A stretch of DNA of 64,000 bases from CAG-791 sp963657295 (GTDB lineage: Bacteria; Bacillota; Clostridia; Lachnospirales; Lachnospiraceae), in the NCBI GenBank assembly GCA_963657295.1, contig CAVKMX010000001.1, forward strand, positions 1 through 64,000, given 5' to 3'. Positions 41,855-50,982 of the stretch are shown here, in pieces. The position numbers and the translations under genes were made by a program. Each line of letters begins with the position of its first letter. The first letter of the stretch is position 1. The notes under the pieces were generated by a model. That model was not told the DNA's origin and did no database searches. It worked only from the letters and a program-made list of their open reading frames with translations.

Positions 41855-43378
41855 CTACAGCACAACGCCGTCCTTGAAGATGGAAATTTCACGGCAGCCG
41901 TGCCGCTCCGCCAGTGTCTGTTCGCCGGAGGCAACGCGCAGCACATAGTCGAGCAGGCGGTCGCCTGCCTCATCCAGGGTTTCCTTTCCCTCTGCCACCG
42001 TGCCGGCATTGAAATCGATCCATTCCTTTTTACGGGCGGCCAGATTCGAATTGGTCGCCAGCTTCACCGTAGGTGCCGGCGCCCCGAAGGGAGTTCCGCG
42101 CCCCGTCGTAAAGAGGATCAGATGCGCTCCTGCCGCCGTCAGATCCGTGGCACTCACAAGATCGTTGCCCGGTCCGGAAAGGACGTTCAGTCCCTTCCGG
42201 GTTACAGATTCCGCATATCCCAGAACATCAACAATCTGGGCGCTTCCGCCCTTCTGTACGCAGCCGCAGGATTTGTCCTCCAGCGTTGTGATGCCGCCCT
42301 TTTTGTTGCCCGGGGAAGGATTCTCGTAGACCACCTGTCCGTGATCCGTGAAGTACTTCTTGAAGTCATTGACCATCTTCACGGCCTTTTCGTAGGTCTC
42401 CTGATCCTTGCAGCGGGAGAACAGAATGTTCTCCGCGCCGAACATCTCCGGAACCTCGGTCAGAACCGTGGAGCCGCCAAGAGCAATCAGGCGATCCGAG
42501 AACCGTCCCACCGCAGGGTTGGCCGTGATGCCGGAGAGGCCGTCAGACCCACCGCACTTCATGCCGACCACCAGCTCCGAGGCGGAAATCTCTTCTCTGT
42601 GGAATTGACCAGTATAGTCAGCAAGCTCCTTCAGCAGTGCGCTGCCGGCCTCCAGCTCATCCTCCACGTCCTGGCAGATCAGGAATTTAACGCGCTCCTC
42701 GTCGTACTCCCCCAGTGCCTCCTTGAACATGTCCAGCTGCAGGTTCTCGCAGCCAAGGCCGAGGCAGAGGACGCCACCCGCATTCGGATGGCGGACAAGA
42801 GCGGTCAGGAGACGCTTCGTCGTCGCAAGGTCGTCGCCCAGCTGAGAACATCCGAAGGGATGCGGATAATAGAACAGTCCGTCCACGGATGCATAGGCCG
42901 GATCGGTTTCCGTCCCCTCTCTGTGATCCAGTCCTCCCACCAGATGCTGGTTCTCTTCCACCAGCTGCTTGGCAATGCCGTTGACGCAGCCGACGATCGG
43001 GATGATCCAGATCTCATTGCGGATGCCGGCCTTGCCGTCCTTTCGCCGGTAGCCCATGAAGGTTCTCGGAGCCACCTTGGGCAGCTCATAAACCTTATGG
43101 TCATACCGATACTCCATGTTCTCCGACAGTTCCGTCACCACATTATGGGTATGAACCCAGGCGCCGGCCGGAATATTTGCCGTTGCAACGGCAATGGTGT
43201 TGCCGTATTTGATCACCGGCTCTCCCTTGGCGATCGGCACCAGGGCCACCTTGTGCCCCCTTGCCACATCCTCGGCTGCAGTGACGGAATATCTGTCCAC
43301 TGCAACCTGCTCGCCCCTGGAGATGTCTTCCAGAGCCACCGCCACATTATCGGCAGGATGAATATGAATGTATTTCAT
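41855..43378 (-). CDS. uxaA: Altronate dehydratase
   Basis: UxaA (507 residues) dehydrates D-altronate to 2-keto-3-deoxygluconate in galacturonate catabolism. The N-terminal SAF domain (residues about 1-95) is followed by the UxaA catalytic part with GYRRKDGKAGIRNEIW, MKCGGSDGLSGITANPAVG and FTTGRGTPFG. AAGGGGAACGAG precedes the ATG. It follows uxaB by 10 nt and forms a two-gene operon with it. Confidence 0.96.
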   Translation of the reverse strand: MKYIHIHPADNVAVALEDISRGEQVAVDRYSVTAAEDVARGHKVALVPIAKGEPVIKYGNTIAVATANIPAGAWVHTHNVVTELSENMEYRYDHKVYELPKVAPRTFMGYRRKDGKAGIRNEIWIIPIVGCVNGIAKQLVEENQHLVGGLDHREGTETDPAYASVDGLFYYPHPFGCSQLGDDLATTKRLLTALVRHPNAGGVLCLGLGCENLQLDMFKEALGEYDEERVKFLICQDVEDELEAGSALLKELADYTGQFHREEISASELVVGMKCGGSDGLSGITANPAVGRFSDRLIALGGSTVLTEVPEMFGAENILFSRCKDQETYEKAVKMVNDFKKYFTDHGQVVYENPSPGNKKGGITTLEDKSCGCVQKGGSAQIVDVLGYAESVTRKGLNVLSGPGNDLVSATDLTAAGAHLILFTTGRGTPFGAPAPTVKLATNSNLAARKKEWIDFNAGTVAEGKETLDEAGDRLLDYVLRVASGEQTLAERHGCREISIFKDGVVL

Positions 43379-43388
43379 CTCGTTCCCC

Positions 43389-44888
43389 TTACAGCACCGA
43401 AGCATAGGCAGCTTCCGTGCCTTCTTTGCGGATCAGCTCCAGGTCCTTCGCAACCTGCTCCTCCAGGCCTGCAATCTGCGTCAGATCCTGATCCCACATC
43501 TGCGTGTTGGAGAGGACATCATGCACCAGTGCACCGGCTTCCATTCCCTTGCGCTCCCAGTAGAAATCCAATGCCCATCCATCGTCCTGGATCTTGTACT
43601 CATTGCCGGCCGGGCGCTTTGCCACAAGGCCGTCGTCCTCACGGCGCACCAGATCATTGCTGTAGAAGGCAATGTAGGCTGCAAAGCCCATGCAGAGTGC
43701 CTGCGGAAGCTTGCCGAATTTCTCGTTGTACTCCAGAAGGGACGGAAGATCTCTTGCCTTCCACTTCGACGTGGTGTTCAGCGTGATGCTCATCAGCTGA
43801 TGATCCACAAAAGGATTGTTGAAGCGATCGGTCACAGCCGCCGCGAAGTTCTCGCAGTCTGCCTTGTCCAGCGGAAGGATCGGAATGACCTCGTCGAACA
43901 GCAGCTTGTTCATAAAGCCGTGAATGGTCTCATCCTGCATGCAGTCGCGGACGATTTCCTTGCCGGCCAGATATGCTCCCGGAACAAAGCCGGTGTGCGC
44001 GCCGTTCAGGATGCGGACCTTTCTCTTCTTGTAGGGAGCGACCTCGGGAACAACATGAACATTCACGCCGGCCTTCTTGAAAGGCAGCTTTTCTCCGAGC
44101 CATTCCGGCCCCTCGATGTACCACACGCCGAACACCTCACCGACGTCCTTGATGTCATCCGTGTATCCGTTCTCCTCATCCATCTTCTCGTTTTCCTTCG
44201 GATCACGGATGCGGCCGGGAACAATGCGGTCTACCAGCGTGGAGCAGAACAGGCAGTCCTCGGAAATGTACTTCTTAAAGCCCTCCTCATATCCCCAGTC
44301 ATCTGCGTGCTGCAGAACGATCTTCTTCAGCTCCTGTCCGTTGTTGTCAATCAGCTCGCAGGAAAGGAAAACAATGCCGGGCTTGCCTGCCTTGAAGCGC
44401 TCGTACAGAAGGACGGCAACCTTTGCCGGGAAGCTGGTCGGCGGCAGCTGGTCCGGTGTGCAGGTGCTGTCATAAGCGATGCCGGCCTCTGTCGTATTGG
44501 AAGCCATGTACTCCAGATCATCCGAGCAGGCAATGGCGCGCATCTGCTCCCAGTCCGCGGGATCATACGGGTTGTAGCAGGCATCCACGCAGGAGATCAC
44601 GCGCTTTCTGTCAACCTTCTCTCCGTTCTCTGCGCCGCGAAGATACAGGGTGTAAAGGCCCTCCTGATCGTTGATGAACTTTCCGATGCCCTGTCCGATC
44701 GGCTGTGCCAGCGCGATCTTGCCGTTCCATCCGGCCTTCTCGTTGGACATGTCAAACCAGTAATCCACAAATGCCCGAAGAAAGTTGCCCTCTCCGAACT
44801 GCAGAACCTTTACCGGTGCTGCCCCTTTGTCCAGAATATAGCCATCGTATCCGGACTTTTTCAGAACCTCGTAATTCAGCTTCTCCAT
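43389..44888 (-). CDS. uxaB: Tagaturonate reductase (altronate oxidoreductase)
   Basis: UxaB (499 residues) reduces D-tagaturonate to D-altronate with NADH, the step before UxaA. It belongs to the mannitol dehydrogenase family: an N-terminal Rossmann domain starts at VLQFGEGNFLRAFVDYWFD, and the C-terminal domain has KVRILNGAHTGFVPGAYLAGKEIV. AAAGGAAGAAAG precedes the ATG. It is the first gene of the uxaBA operon and is divergent from a DeoR regulator. Confidence 0.94.
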   Translation of the reverse strand: MEKLNYEVLKKSGYDGYILDKGAAPVKVLQFGEGNFLRAFVDYWFDMSNEKAGWNGKIALAQPIGQGIGKFINDQEGLYTLYLRGAENGEKVDRKRVISCVDACYNPYDPADWEQMRAIACSDDLEYMASNTTEAGIAYDSTCTPDQLPPTSFPAKVAVLLYERFKAGKPGIVFLSCELIDNNGQELKKIVLQHADDWGYEEGFKKYISEDCLFCSTLVDRIVPGRIRDPKENEKMDEENGYTDDIKDVGEVFGVWYIEGPEWLGEKLPFKKAGVNVHVVPEVAPYKKRKVRILNGAHTGFVPGAYLAGKEIVRDCMQDETIHGFMNKLLFDEVIPILPLDKADCENFAAAVTDRFNNPFVDHQLMSITLNTTSKWKARDLPSLLEYNEKFGKLPQALCMGFAAYIAFYSNDLVRREDDGLVAKRPAGNEYKIQDDGWALDFYWERKGMEAGALVHDVLSNTQMWDQDLTQIAGLEEQVAKDLELIRKEGTEAAYASVL

Positions 44889-44976
44889 CTTTCTTCCTTT
44901 CTGTGCCGCTGTATGCAGCACCGCCCCACTCTCGGGCATGATCACCTTCTGATCATCTTCGCCCATTGCTTCTCTC

Positions 44977-45044
44977 ATTATCTGATAAGGTTATGGCAAT
45001 GTCAAGGCGACTTTTTTGAGCAATTCATGACAATATTATGGCAA
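44977..45044 (-). promoter_or_regulatory. uxaBA promoter with TTATGGCAA direct repeats
   Basis: TTGACA (45000-45005), 17 bp and GATAAT (44977-44982) form a strong minus-strand promoter. TTATGGCAA occurs at 44991-44999, inside the promoter spacer, and again at 45036-45044, 45 bp away. These are likely operator sites of the divergent DeoR protein, since direct repeats of this kind are typical for the family. Confidence 0.65.
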
Positions 45045-45100
45045 AATATTGAATTATCCTCCGCAGTGTTCTATGCTGTAACGTAAGTATCGGAGGATAA

Positions 45101-45868
45101 ATGCGCATGAAGGCTCAAAGGCTCAATCAACTGGAAGAGTTCATCGTACAAAGGCAGACGGTTACGATGGAGGACATCTGCTCAGAGTTCCGGATTTCCG
45201 TTACCACGGCAAGACGGGATCTGAATGAGCTGATCGCGGCCGGCGGACGCGTGGAAAAGGTATACGGCGGGGTCCGTTCCACAGAACCTGCCGGCGGCGC
45301 TTCCCTGAAGGGCTACCACAAGCGCACCGGCATGATGGCAGCGGAAAAAGAGGCCATCTGCCGCAGGGCTGCCGCCTCCATTGAGCCGGGGGACATCATT
45401 TTCCTGGACACCGGCACCACCTGCACCGGCGTGCTCTCCTTTCTCGGCAGCGTTCCGTGCACCGTGATCACCAACAGCCTCGCCGCAGCGGAGCTGGCGG
45501 TCCCTCTTGATCTTGTCACGCTGATCCTCCTTCCCGGACGTCTCAGCCGCAATGCCATGGCTCTTGTGGGCTCCGAAACCTGTGATGCCCTGGTCAAATA
45601 CAACATCGACCGCGCCTTTATGACGACCAGCGGCGTCACCATTGAGAACGGTCTCACCGATACCACTGCAGAGGAGTACACCATCAAACGCGCTGTTCTC
45701 CGGCAGAGCCGTGAAATCAATCTTCTGGCCGACAGCTCCAAATTCGATCAGAAGTCTCTCTATACCTTCTGTGCTCTGGATCGGCTCTCCGCCATCTACA
45801 CGGCCGGTGAGATTGACAGCCGCTACGTACAGTATTGCGCCGACCACGGCATTGCCCTGTACCGGTAG
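45101..45868 (+). CDS. DeoR family transcriptional regulator
   Basis: This 255-residue regulator has the DeoR helix-turn-helix (RLNQLEEFIVQRQTVTMEDICSEF...VTTARRDLNEL) and the DeoRC sensor domain with IEPGDIIFLDTGTTCTGVL and DRAFMTTSGV, which binds a phosphorylated or acidic sugar. CGGAGG lies 4 nt before the ATG. It is divergent from uxaBA, whose promoter contains candidate operators, so it probably represses uronate catabolism. A strong terminator follows. Confidence 0.92.
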   Translation: MRMKAQRLNQLEEFIVQRQTVTMEDICSEFRISVTTARRDLNELIAAGGRVEKVYGGVRSTEPAGGASLKGYHKRTGMMAAEKEAICRRAAASIEPGDIIFLDTGTTCTGVLSFLGSVPCTVITNSLAAAELAVPLDLVTLILLPGRLSRNAMALVGSETCDALVKYNIDRAFMTTSGVTIENGLTDTTAEEYTIKRAVLRQSREINLLADSSKFDQKSLYTFCALDRLSAIYTAGEIDSRYVQYCADHGIALYR

Positions 45869-45909
45869 CACCTCGCTGCCGGAGCCCGCGCACTTTCAGC
45901 TAAAATTGC

Positions 45910-45958
45910 AAAGGGACGCAGACTGCGGAGGATTCCGGCAGACTGCGTCCCTTTGTTT
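45910..45958 (+). terminator. Terminator of the DeoR regulator gene
   Basis: AAAGGGACGCAG pairs with CTGCGTCCCTTT around a loop with further pairing, followed by GTTTT on the plus strand. It lies 42 nt after the stop. Confidence 0.85.
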
Positions 45959-46037
45959 TACAGTAACAGTTACGTTTTGTCTTTGCTTCAGCGGGGGTGC
46001 CTTCCGCAATCTGTTTCCCTCGGATTCCCCCGGCGTA

Positions 46038-48323
46038 TTACACCATGCTCAATGCAATTCGTTTCTTTCCGGTATCGACGGATTCCACCGTCACCTCAAC
46101 GACGTCTCCCACGCTCACCACTTCCAGGGGATGCCGGACATAGCGCCTTGACAGCTTTGATATGTGCACCAGGCCGTCCTGATGTACCCCGATGTCCACA
46201 AAGGCTCCGAAATCGACGATGTTGCGCACCGTTCCCTTCAGCTGCATCCCAGGCTTCAGATCCTCCATCGTCAGGACATCCGAGCGCAGAATCGGCGCAG
46301 GCATTTCCTCTCTGGGGTCCCGTGCCGGCTTTTCCAGCTCGTCCAGAATGTCCTGCAGGGTCAACTCTCCCAGTCCAAGCTCTGCGGCTGTCTGCGGAAT
46401 CTGTCCCTTCGGCAGCTTCTCCTTCACCCTTCTGAAGCTTTCCCGTGTGTCGGTCAGGCCAAGGCTCTCCAGGAGCTTCTCCACCGCCCTGTAATTCTCC
46501 GGATGCACAGCCGTGCCGTCCAGCGGCTCCTCCCCGTCCCGGATGCGCAGAAATCCGGCGCATTGTTCAAAGGCCTTGGGCCCCAGCTTCTTCACCTTCA
46601 GCAGTTCTCTTCGGCTGCGGAACCTTCCGTTGGCCTCACGATAGGCCACAATGTTCTTCGCCAGCGTCTCCGATATGCCGGATACATAGGACAGCAGTGA
46701 GAACGATGCCGTGTTCAGATCCACGCCGACACGGTTGACGCAATCCTCCACGACGCCGTCCAGCGCCTCATCCAGCTTTTTCTGATTCAGATCATGCTGG
46801 TACTGGCCGACCCCCACCGCCTTGGGGTCAATCTTCACCAGCTCTGCCAGAGGATCCTGCAGGCGCCTTGCCATCGAGGCTGCAGAGCGCTGTCCCACGT
46901 CAAACGCAGGAAATTCCTCCGCGGCAAGCTTGCTGGCGCTGTACACCGAGGCCCCGGCCTCATTGACCACCACATACTGCAGCGGCTTCTCGGAGGGCTT
47001 CTCCCTCTCCAGCTCCCGGATGATCTCTACAATAACCTGCTCGGACTCACGGCTGGCGGTTCCGTTGCCGAGGCTGATCAGCGTAACATGATCCTTTGCG
47101 ACCAGTCCCTTGATCACCGCCTTTGCCTCCGCCACTCTGTTCTGCGGAGCCGTAGGGTAGACCACGGTCGTATCCAGCACCTTCCCCGTAGCATCCACCA
47201 CCGCGATTTTGCAGCCGGTGCGGAAGGCAGGATCCCAGCCCAGCACCACCTGTCCGCCGATCGGCGGCTGCATCAGCAGCTGCTCCAGGTTCCTGCGGAA
47301 CACATGAATGGCACCGCTCTCCGCCTCCTCCGTAAGGCGATTCCGGATCTCCCGTTCGATGGAAGGAGCGATCAGACGGTCATAGGCATCCTCCGCCGCC
47401 GAGGTCAGCGCCGCCTCGGTATATGGATTGCGGCCGCCGCCTCCTCCGCTGCTGCGGAAGAGGCCGGCCAGGATGTGCCGACGGATCTCCTCCGACGGCG
47501 CATTGATCTTCACGGTGAGATAATTCTCCTTCTCTCCCCGGTTGATCGCCAGCGTACGATGTCCGGGAAGCTTCGCAACCGGCTCCTCGAATTCGTAATA
47601 CATCTCGTAAACGCTGCGTCGGTCCTCCCGGGTTCCGTGAACCGAAGAGGATCGCTTTCCGGCTTCTGCCGTTTTCGTCTGCGTCCCGGCAGCGCCTCTT
47701 TTCTTCTCCGCAGCGGTCAGCGTCCCCTTCTTCCAGGTGATTTCCCGAATCCATGTGCGCAGCGCCGCATCGTCCGCAATGCGCTCCGCCGCAATGTCCA
47801 GTGCGCCCTGCAGGGCCTCCTCCGGCGTGCCGACACGCTGCTCCTCCGGCACGGAGGCACCGGTCAGGTATTTGACCGCTTCAGTCAAAAGCTCCCGGCG
47901 GACCGTTCCCTCCATGATGGCGTCCGCAAACGGCTCCAGTCCTCTGGCCTTTGCCATGTCAGCCCGGGTCCTTCGCTTTTGCTTATACGGCCGATAGAGA
48001 TCCTCCACCGCGACCAGCGTCATGGCATCCGAAATTTCTCTGCCAAGCTGTGCGGTCAGCTTTCCCTGCTCCTCAATGGCGGCAAGGACCTGTTGCTTCC
48101 TTTCCTCGAGCCTTCGCAGGGCGAGAAGGCGCTCTCCGAGAAAGCGCAGCTGCGCATCGTCCAGGGCTCCGGTTGCCTCCTTGCGGTAGCGCGCAATGAA
48201 AGGAATCGTATTCCCCTCATCCAGCAGGCGCACCGCTGCCTCCACCTGTTTCAGCGAAACCCTGCTCCCGTCATGATTCGGCATGTCTGCCATTTCTGCG
48301 GCAATCTGCCGTACGATATCCAC
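46038..48323 (-). CDS. tex: Tex RNA-binding transcriptional accessory protein
   Basis: Tex (761 residues) is a conserved nucleic-acid-binding protein that affects transcription and RNA decay. The N-terminal Tex helical region (NTIPFIARYRKEATGALDDAQLR), the YqgF RNase-H-like domain (GWDPAFRTGCKIAVVDATG), the helix-hairpin-helix part (VDLNTASFSLLSYVSGIS) and the C-terminal S1 domain (GMQLKGTVRNIVDFGAFVDIGVHQDGLVHIS) are in the usual order. A charged insertion of about 30 residues (from EKKRGAAGTQTKTAE) is not found in most homologues. Confidence 0.95.
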   Translation of the reverse strand: MDIVRQIAAEMADMPNHDGSRVSLKQVEAAVRLLDEGNTIPFIARYRKEATGALDDAQLRFLGERLLALRRLEERKQQVLAAIEEQGKLTAQLGREISDAMTLVAVEDLYRPYKQKRRTRADMAKARGLEPFADAIMEGTVRRELLTEAVKYLTGASVPEEQRVGTPEEALQGALDIAAERIADDAALRTWIREITWKKGTLTAAEKKRGAAGTQTKTAEAGKRSSSVHGTREDRRSVYEMYYEFEEPVAKLPGHRTLAINRGEKENYLTVKINAPSEEIRRHILAGLFRSSGGGGGRNPYTEAALTSAAEDAYDRLIAPSIEREIRNRLTEEAESGAIHVFRRNLEQLLMQPPIGGQVVLGWDPAFRTGCKIAVVDATGKVLDTTVVYPTAPQNRVAEAKAVIKGLVAKDHVTLISLGNGTASRESEQVIVEIIRELEREKPSEKPLQYVVVNEAGASVYSASKLAAEEFPAFDVGQRSAASMARRLQDPLAELVKIDPKAVGVGQYQHDLNQKKLDEALDGVVEDCVNRVGVDLNTASFSLLSYVSGISETLAKNIVAYREANGRFRSRRELLKVKKLGPKAFEQCAGFLRIRDGEEPLDGTAVHPENYRAVEKLLESLGLTDTRESFRRVKEKLPKGQIPQTAAELGLGELTLQDILDELEKPARDPREEMPAPILRSDVLTMEDLKPGMQLKGTVRNIVDFGAFVDIGVHQDGLVHISKLSRRYVRHPLEVVSVGDVVEVTVESVDTGKKRIALSMV

Positions 48324-48348
48324 TTTGATTCTCCTTCTGTCCGATCGG

Positions 48349-48395
48349 GAAAAGGCCGATCACCCGACAATCGATGCGGTGATCCGCCCCGGCCT
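48349..48395 (-). terminator. Terminator of the amino acid receptor gene
   Basis: AAGGCCGGGGCGGATCACC pairs with GGTGATCGGCCTT, followed by TTCCC on the minus strand. The left arm reaches the stop codon. The T-run is short. Confidence 0.55.
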
Positions 48396-49288
48396 TACTC
48401 CTTTGTGATGTCCGAGCCAAAATACTGCTCTGAAAGCTTCGCCAGCGTGCCGTCCTCCTTCAGCTCCCGGACCGCCTCGTCCACAGCCTCCCGGAAGGAT
48501 GCGCTCTCATCCCCCTTCCGCATCGGGATGGCCACCTGACTCGCATCCTCTGTCACCGCCGCAATCTTAATGGCTGCATCGGGCTGCTGGTTCATATAAT
48601 CATAAATGGACACATCTGCGTTCAGCGTCGCATCCGCCCGTCCGTCCAGCACATTCTGGATGGTGTCGTTCAGAGTGGAAACCCCCGCCGCGCTGGCCCC
48701 ATAGCTCTCCGCCAGCTCCATATAGGTCGATCCGATCGAATTGACGGTTTTCTTTCCGTTCAGATCCTCGAAGCTGTGGATGTCATCGTTATCGGCACGG
48801 ACAACCAGCGCCGTATGAATGTAGCCATAGGGCTCTGAGAAATCGTACTTCTCCGAACGCTCCTCGGTAATCTCCACGCCGTTTACCACCATGTCGTAGC
48901 GGCCGTCATCCAGTCCCGCGAACAGGGACTCCCACGGCGCCTCTACAATTTCCACCTCAACACCCAGCTTCTCTCCGATCGCCCTGGCCGTATCTGCGTC
49001 AAAGCCGATGACCTCATTGGAGTCGGTGTCATGATAAGACCAGGGAGCCCAGTCCCCCTCCATACCGACCACCAGCTTCCCGGCGCTCTGCACCTCGCTC
49101 AGCTGTCCCTCTGCAGCCTCCGCAGCCGAAGCCCCCTGATCTGCCTTCGCTTCCGTGTCCTCCGCTGCCTCCTCTTTCCCGGCAGCCGGCGCAGCGGATG
49201 TACCCGCAGCGCTGCCGCTCCCGCAGCCTGCCAGGACCGTCATTGCAATGCCCGCCGACAAAACCGCCGGCAATACTCTTCTCTTCAT
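48395..49288 (-). CDS. Polar amino acid ABC transporter substrate-binding lipoprotein
   Basis: This 297-residue receptor of SBP_bac_3 family has a lipoprotein signal peptide (lipobox LAGC, Cys22) and an Ala/Glu-rich linker to about residue 68. The binding domain starts GKLVVGMEGDWAPWSYHDTDSN and continues with GFDADTARAIGEKLGVEVEIVE and FSEPYG, the classic family pattern for cystine, polar or basic amino acids. No permease or ATPase lies next to it; it may share the system encoded at 56.6-59.1 kb. The ligand is not certain. Confidence 0.9.
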   Translation of the reverse strand: MKRRVLPAVLSAGIAMTVLAGCGSGSAAGTSAAPAAGKEEAAEDTEAKADQGASAAEAAEGQLSEVQSAGKLVVGMEGDWAPWSYHDTDSNEVIGFDADTARAIGEKLGVEVEIVEAPWESLFAGLDDGRYDMVVNGVEITEERSEKYDFSEPYGYIHTALVVRADNDDIHSFEDLNGKKTVNSIGSTYMELAESYGASAAGVSTLNDTIQNVLDGRADATLNADVSIYDYMNQQPDAAIKIAAVTEDASQVAIPMRKGDESASFREAVDEAVRELKEDGTLAKLSEQYFGSDITKE

Positions 49289-49378
49289 TCTGTTCTCCTC
49301 CCTTTTCTTCCGTTATCCTTCTGAGAAAGATCCGATCGTTTCTTTCCCGCGGAAGCCCGCCGCCTCTGCCTGCAGACT

Positions 49379-50137
49379 TCAGCACATCATGCCGCCCCGC
49401 GGGTATCCGCCGCCGCAGCAGAGTCCTCCGCCGCCGCAGCAAAGATTCAATGCGGCATTCAGAAGGCACAGCCGCAGGCACCAGTTGGCTGTGCTGACCG
49501 AGCCGCCTCCGTAGGTATATTGCCGTTCCTGATACCAGCTGCTGCCGGAATTCAGCCGACTGACAAGATTCTGATAGGTCTGATTGGACGGCTCCATCTG
49601 TGCCGCTGTCTGCGCGTGCTGCTGTGCCAGAACGTTGTTCCCCAACCCGGAATTCGCAATGGCACTGTAATAGTACCATTGTGCCGTATGATTCGGGATG
49701 CTGCCCAGCACATTCAGAGCCTCCCGATAATGTCTGCTGTTGATATAGTTCGCCGCAGCCTGCATGCGGATCGAGTCCTGATCCTGGTCCTGCCTTTGAT
49801 AGCTGCGCTGCCCGCCCGTATATCCGCCGAAGCCGCCGAAAAATTCATTCCAGAAATCGCCGTACTCCTCCTGCCAGGCGCTGTCCGCCCTGCCGTAGGC
49901 ACCGGAGGACTCGGAGCTGCCGGAGGCGCCGGACGATGCATAGGGATGCTGACGTTCATACAGAATCTGCTTGTAAGCTGCCTGAACCTCCTTGAATTTC
50001 TCCTCCGCCTGTGCCTTGTTGGGGTTGTTGATGTTGGCGTCCGGGTGATACTTCCTCGACAGCGTGCGATAGGCCTTCTTGATCTCATCGTCCGTCGCCG
50101 TACGTGAAACACCCAGAATTTGATACGGATCAGACAT
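49379..50137 (-). CDS. J-domain protein with Gly/Cys-rich C-terminus
   Basis: This 252-residue protein has a J-domain (residues 1-70) with the HPD motif in RKYHPDAN, so it can stimulate an Hsp70. A Ser/Gly/Ala-rich and Tyr-rich linker follows, then TPR-like helices (residues about 140-200, YINSRHYREALNVLGSIP). The C-terminus is hydrophobic and rich in Cys and Gly (LCCGGGGLCCGGGYP). It lacks the DnaJ zinc and client-binding domains. It overlaps the DUF5685 gene by 8 nt and ends that operon. Confidence 0.88.
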   Translation of the reverse strand: MSDPYQILGVSRTATDDEIKKAYRTLSRKYHPDANINNPNKAQAEEKFKEVQAAYKQILYERQHPYASSGASGSSESSGAYGRADSAWQEEYGDFWNEFFGGFGGYTGGQRSYQRQDQDQDSIRMQAAANYINSRHYREALNVLGSIPNHTAQWYYYSAIANSGLGNNVLAQQHAQTAAQMEPSNQTYQNLVSRLNSGSSWYQERQYTYGGGSVSTANWCLRLCLLNAALNLCCGGGGLCCGGGYPRGGMMC

Positions 50138-50981
50138 TCCGTCGACCATCCTTTCCTGCATTGCTCTTTTTATTCCGCACGATATTATATCGGGTCCATA
50201 CCCCGGAGTACAGAATGTTGCGCATGATCGGCAGCAGCTCCACGCACGGCAGCAGCTCAAAGGCCTCACAGCTGCGGGAAATCATCATCGTGAGGATCTG
50301 ATGGCAATAATCCTCATAATCCGCGCGGTCTGCCAGAGGCCGCAGCGGATTATAGCTGCCGTTCCGGATGTCTTTCTCCAGATCATCATAGGCATCCATG
50401 ATGTAAATGAACTTTCCGAGATAGAATCCCATCCGGCGAAGCGGTGTTTCCCAGTCATCCTCCTTTACGGCGAAAAGCTCTGCCATGATGTCGCCGAAAT
50501 ATCCCGCCATCCTGTCGATGTCTGTTTCGTTCTGCTCTTCCGCCGCATGAAGCTTGTCCAGCCGATCCTTGATCACTGCCGCCTTGTGTCCGTAATCCAC
50601 GGCTGCACGGCCGCTGCGTCCCTTCAGCAGCCCGGCGAGCAGGAGCTTCCGCACCTTGTGCTCATCCTTCCAATCGTCCTCACTCGCATAGTAGGACAGG
50701 ATCAGATTCATGTCGGCCGCGTAATCGGTGAACGCATTGCATCGGACCGCATGGCTTTCCAGCGGATGGGCAAGGCATCGGGTCCTCCCCTCCTCATCCT
50801 CAGCATCGTACAGGTCCGTCAAAAGGAGAATCAGAAACGTCATGTCATAGCTCAGCGTCATCTGTCCCGGAAGGCCGTATTTCTCCCTCAGCCTTTTGCA
50901 GAAGCCGCAGTAGTAGGAGCGATAGAGTCCTACCTCCCGCACTTTCAGCTCCTGCTCATTGATCACCACATAACCGAACAT
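50130..50981 (-). CDS. DUF5685 family protein
   Basis: This 283-residue helical protein begins MFGYVVINEQELKVREVGLYRSYYCGFCKRLREKYG. The CxxC and later aspartate-rich helices (IMDAYDDLEKDI) resemble, in spacing only, isoprenoid-synthase-like folds; I recognise it as DUF5685 but not its function. It starts directly after the zinc-ribbon gene stop and overlaps the J-domain gene, so the three proteins are likely to work together. Confidence 0.8.
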   Translation of the reverse strand: MFGYVVINEQELKVREVGLYRSYYCGFCKRLREKYGLPGQMTLSYDMTFLILLLTDLYDAEDEEGRTRCLAHPLESHAVRCNAFTDYAADMNLILSYYASEDDWKDEHKVRKLLLAGLLKGRSGRAAVDYGHKAAVIKDRLDKLHAAEEQNETDIDRMAGYFGDIMAELFAVKEDDWETPLRRMGFYLGKFIYIMDAYDDLEKDIRNGSYNPLRPLADRADYEDYCHQILTMMISRSCEAFELLPCVELLPIMRNILYSGVWTRYNIVRNKKSNAGKDGRRNV

Positions 50982-50982
50982 A

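Noticed and set aside
40481..43786. A 1,101-codon open frame on the plus strand opposite the PFK and uxaA genes
   Set aside because: Spans an intergenic promoter and two real genes on the other strand; no recognisable domain.
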